A stretch of 64,000 nt of DNA from Mixia osmundae IAM 14324 (lineage: Eukaryota; Basidiomycota; Mixiomycetes; Mixiales; Mixiaceae): contig NW_014575550.1 of the NCBI RefSeq assembly GCF_000708205.1, forward strand, positions 124,001 through 188,000. Direction: 5' to 3'. Within the stretch, counting starts at the first letter, position 1. Each line of letters opens with the position of its first letter. Both the position numbers and the translations under genes were made by a program. Of this stretch, positions 61,187 to 64,000 are shown in pieces. The notes beneath the pieces are model-generated. The model ran no database searches. It saw only the letters and a program-made list of their open reading frames with translations, and was not told where the DNA came from.

Positions 61187-62605
61187 CTAGCTAAAGCCGA
61201 TGAGATTCGGTCTTGCACGTCGATTGAGTTGTAGGACCTTTCGACTGACGAGGTGATAGATCTGACGATGACATTGATCATCGGCTACGCCTTTTGTGCG
61301 GCCATATTCGCATATGAGCGATTTCACAGCGGGCTCTTCGAACCAAGCGTGCTTCTTTGCAGTCGCGGGGTTCTCGATTAACTTGGCAGGGGGCGAGCTG
61401 CTCGAATCGCCAAGTGACGATAGCAGCAGTCGAAGTAATTCTGCTTGAATCATCACATTGGCAGGCGCTGTCGCTGTTGGCTCGCCGCCGGCGATGTGGG
61501 CGAGCAGCGGTCTGTCAACCTAATCAGCTGGCTTATTGGAGCTTTGAGCAGCGCCGCACAAAGTAGTTCGCAAGTTGCGCTTAGTGTCCGCATCTTCTAG
61601 GCTAGGCCCAGCTGCTGATCTCAGTACGTCGCCCAAAGCAGTCCATATCGTGTTCTGGTGCGCACGTCAGCAGACTGCGCGCGATAGATTGGCAGTGCGA
61701 ACAAGGATAGCCTGTATGTCTGCATCGGGTATGAACGACTTTCTGCCAGGACTAGCGGGAATCTGTGCTCGCGCTGGGCTCTTGCGAACGGGCGAAGTAG
61801 GCAGAGAAGGCGCTTTGGCTGGACTGGCAGCAGTAGGCGTGGCTGGCTTTGCGGCGGTTGTAGCTGCCGCAGGTCTGACCGGCGAGTCTGGAGCAATTGG
61901 AGAGGCCTGCAGAGAATTGTCAGCGGTAGCCACTCTGCCTACGCGGTAGACGGACGAGCTCCTTGGCTGGTACGGGACGGATGGCACGCGGTGGGCGCGC
62001 CGGGCTCTTTGGAGGAACGACCGGCGACATTTGTTTCGCTCGCGCCTGCAGACCTCCCATGTGGATAAGATGCGAGCAGGCCTCTTGCACAGAGGACTGA
62101 CCTGCCGCTGCTTGGTCGTGATGGCGTCTTTGAGCGTCATGATCTCAGTCTCTACCTTCAAGACGCTCGCTTCGAGTACGAGATGATCCGCGGGGATCTT
62201 GGATGTCGTAGCTCGAGGCTGAGCCAGCTCTGCTTCTAGCTTATTGATCGTGTTGGCCAGGGCATTATACTGCGTGCATAGCTCGTTCAATCGCAGCGTC
62301 GCGCTCGGCAAGGGATATAGGCTGAGCAGCGTCGCCGCGGCCTGCAAAAACACCTCAGGCTGGTCATCCCTTGCTTCTATTGGCGGTATCTTTGGTGCCG
62401 CTTTGATGCTCTGGGCTGTTCGAGCAAAGAGAGATCGCTCGTGCGGCAGAGCTTCGCGTAAGAGGACATGCTCGAACTCTGAGCTTGGTAATGCAAGGGC
62501 TTGATCGAAGGAGCCTGTCTGCCTGAAGTGGAGCTGTCCGATGCGCTGACTGCCACGCGCGAGCTCTGTCAGCGTCTCTATCATCCTCCGCGGCGAGTGT
62601 GACAC
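61187..62605 (-). CDS. SPC34: DASH complex subunit Spc34 with C-terminal extension
   Basis: DASH couples kinetochores to microtubules in fungi. Five exons (introns of 56, 49, 48 and 48 nt, GT-AG) give 405 residues. The N-terminal domain has IGQLHFRQTGSFDQALALP and LLREALPHERSLFA, then a coiled coil (LNELCTQYNALANTINKLEAEL, then LKVETEIMTLKDAITTKQRQ). A Pro/Ala-rich linker leads to a C-terminal part with NTIWTALGDVLRSAAGPSLEDAD and WFEEPAVKSLICEYGRTKG. The N-terminal part fits Spc34. The C-terminal 180 residues are beyond the usual family length, and their exon joins are inferred from frame. Confidence 0.72.
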
Positions 62606-62669
62606 CGACTGGGCGCTGGGCGACGCTCGACGCGACGGCTCTTTCCGACTGTCCTCCCCCCGTCGATCG

Positions 62670-63377
62670 ATGACTTTGCGCGACTATCTCCATCATCACG
62701 GCCTCCTGAACTCGCAACACGATCTCATGAGTCCCTTGCGAGACTACGAACAAGCTGCGACTAGCCCGCCCACCGTCGGAGACACTTTTCTCTCGGCAGG
62801 TCAGGAGAGATGGGAGATGACCCGTACAGAGGCCATCAGCGCGACAAAGCAAGCCCAGCACACTCTTGCTGCACTGAACGAGTCAGTAGAGAATAGAAAA
62901 TATGCTCTACCGCGTGCAGAAGGTTTCATCGAAGCGCCACTAGATCGCCTCTTCGTTTCCACGCCTACGACCGCATTCACCATCCCCGCCTTCGACGCAA
63001 GCCCAACTTCGAGCAGTCAAGGGATACATAAGCCCTTGCTAAGGGAGCCCGAGGAGATTCTGGGCATCAAGTGGCAAATAACGCAAGGTCAGCTCGAGCG
63101 GTTGCGACGCCTTGCCAGACCCATTCGTGCACAAACGCTCGAAGAAGCGAACGGGCAACCACTATCGGACGCTGATGAGTATGAGTTGGCTTCGCTTTTC
63201 GAGCGCCGAAGTGAACGGTCTTTGCTCACGCTGGAGAGCAAGGCGCGCATGAAGTTGACAGACATCAGCGGGTTATCATCCTCGCCCCTCGCAACTTCGC
63301 CGGCGACAGCAATGGGCAAGGAAGATATGGAAGATCTAGTGAGGACGCTACACGAGGATCTAGGTGTTGCAACATGA
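62670..63377 (+). CDS. Hypothetical helical protein
   Basis: This is a single exon of 235 residues starting MTLRDYLHHHGLLN. It is predicted mostly helical and hydrophilic, with a likely coiled coil at RTEAISATKQAQHTLAALNE and another at QGQLERLRRLARPIRA. No signal peptide, membrane segment or known motif is seen. It begins 64 bp from the SPC34 start on the opposite strand. That suggests shared regulation, but neighbourhood is not evidence for a kinetochore role. Confidence 0.6.
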   Translation: MTLRDYLHHHGLLNSQHDLMSPLRDYEQAATSPPTVGDTFLSAGQERWEMTRTEAISATKQAQHTLAALNESVENRKYALPRAEGFIEAPLDRLFVSTPTTAFTIPAFDASPTSSSQGIHKPLLREPEEILGIKWQITQGQLERLRRLARPIRAQTLEEANGQPLSDADEYELASLFERRSERSLLTLESKARMKLTDISGLSSSPLATSPATAMGKEDMEDLVRTLHEDLGVAT

Positions 63378-63421
63378 GCTCTCCAATGCAGTACAACAGC
63401 TCGCATACGCTGCAATACAAC

Positions 63422-64000
63422 TCATTGAGCCTTCTCGTTGATCCGCTCGTTTTGCTTAAAGTCTGCTACGGCGAGTCTGACGCCTTCTTGTAGTGATACG
63501 ATGGGCTCGTAGCCTAGCACACGGCGTGCCTTTTCGATGTTGTAGTACTTATCGTTGAGGCAGAGGGCGACCTTGAAGCGGCTGAACTTGGACACTCTGC
63601 CGGTGAGCCTGCCGAAAAGCTCTGCGCCCGCGCCCAGATACCACGCGAGCCACTGCGGTAGGGAGATGATGCTCGAAGGAACGTGACCATTATACTCGTG
63701 CCAGACGTAGCGACCGAGGTCCCAGAAGTAGGTTGGCTCGCCATTGGTGATGTTGAATGCCTCACCCGCGACACGATACGTCTCTTGGGCTTCCTCGACG
63801 CTGTCCGCCCCGAAGTACTGGTCGAATCGATTTCTGCGCGCGTCGAGGGGTGCATCGATCCCCTCGTCAGAGAGATCTGTGCTCTGCTCCAGAGCAGCAG
63901 CTTGTCGCCGCGTTAACCGTCTGGCATCGAGCTCGGCAGCGAGCGCGCGCTTCTTCGTGGTGGGTATATCTCTTCTCGGAATCGTCGATTCGACTGGTCC
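63422..64000 (-). CDS. ERG26: Sterol-4-alpha-carboxylate 3-dehydrogenase Erg26 (5' part outside window)
   Basis: Erg26 performs NAD-dependent decarboxylation in C-4 demethylation of sterols at the ER. The visible 3' part is one open frame to the window edge. Family text includes VAGEAFNITNGEPTYFWDLGRYVWHEYNGHVP, FSRFKVALCLNDKYYNIEKARRVLGYEP and VSLQEGVRLAVADFK. Before it lies a charged insertion of about 60 residues (KKRALAAELDARRLTRRQ...) relative to yeast Erg26. The catalytic YxxxK and NAD-binding region would be upstream, outside the window. Confidence 0.88.
   Translation of the reverse strand, partial: GPVESTIPRRDIPTTKKRALAAELDARRLTRRQAAALEQSTDLSDEGIDAPLDARRNRFDQYFGADSVEEAQETYRVAGEAFNITNGEPTYFWDLGRYVWHEYNGHVPSSIISLPQWLAWYLGAGAELFGRLTGRVSKFSRFKVALCLNDKYYNIEKARRVLGYEPIVSLQEGVRLAVADFKQNERINEKAQ

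Overview
This is a gene-dense nuclear window from a fungus, most likely a basidiomycete yeast-like or plant-associated species with a small genome. The base composition is moderately GC-rich. Genes lie about 1.5 kb apart on both strands and carry many 36-100 nt introns with CTGAC/CTGAT-like branch sites. The gene content is fungal (SPC34, RTC4, SSR4, KEX2, MET14, a MYST acetyltransferase with a double PHD finger). The compactness would suit a Pucciniomycotina species such as Mixia, but that is inference. I saw no transposon, virus-like element, CRISPR array, rRNA or tRNA.

Layout. 1-9059: an Ala/Ser-repeat membrane protein cut by the left edge, a SET-domain protein, exocyst SEC6, GARP VPS51, TAF10 and a four-helix membrane protein. 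9382-20718: PTPA (PP2A activator), an MMT-type metal transporter, DNA polymerase iota, cyclin C, a double-PHD MYST acetyltransferase and chaperonin CCT2. 20859-29891: TAP42, GID4, an FMN-dependent hydroxy-acid dehydrogenase, RPL32, a histidine phosphatase, an OM14-like tail-anchored repeat protein and rhomboid PCP1. 30355-33087: a convergent pair of paralogous secreted two-domain proteins of unknown family. 33189-42495: TAD2, LIN1, APS kinase, SNX3, an F-box protein, SSR4 and mitochondrial uS11. 42626-50231: single-domain relatives of the secreted family, an arrestin-like protein, SAM synthetase and MMS2. 50574-64000: KEX2, an RTC4-domain protein, a GH5-like enzyme with a membrane hairpin inside its barrel, a class 3 lipase, SPC34, an unknown coiled-coil protein and the 3' part of ERG26.

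Most genes are single-copy housekeeping genes with no operon-like logic. Two things stand out. First, about 18 of the 97 introns I placed by protein homology and reading frame begin with GC instead of GT, far above the roughly 1% usual in fungi. They occur in highly conserved genes (RPL32, SAM synthetase, MET14, MMS2, cyclin C), where the splice junctions are hard to place otherwise. Second, there is a local family of secreted proteins defined by a Cys-Cys motif, which I do not recognise. Exon structures come from reading the sequence by eye, without transcripts. Where a gene's total length after intron removal is a clean multiple of three and the family motif is restored, I gave high confidence.
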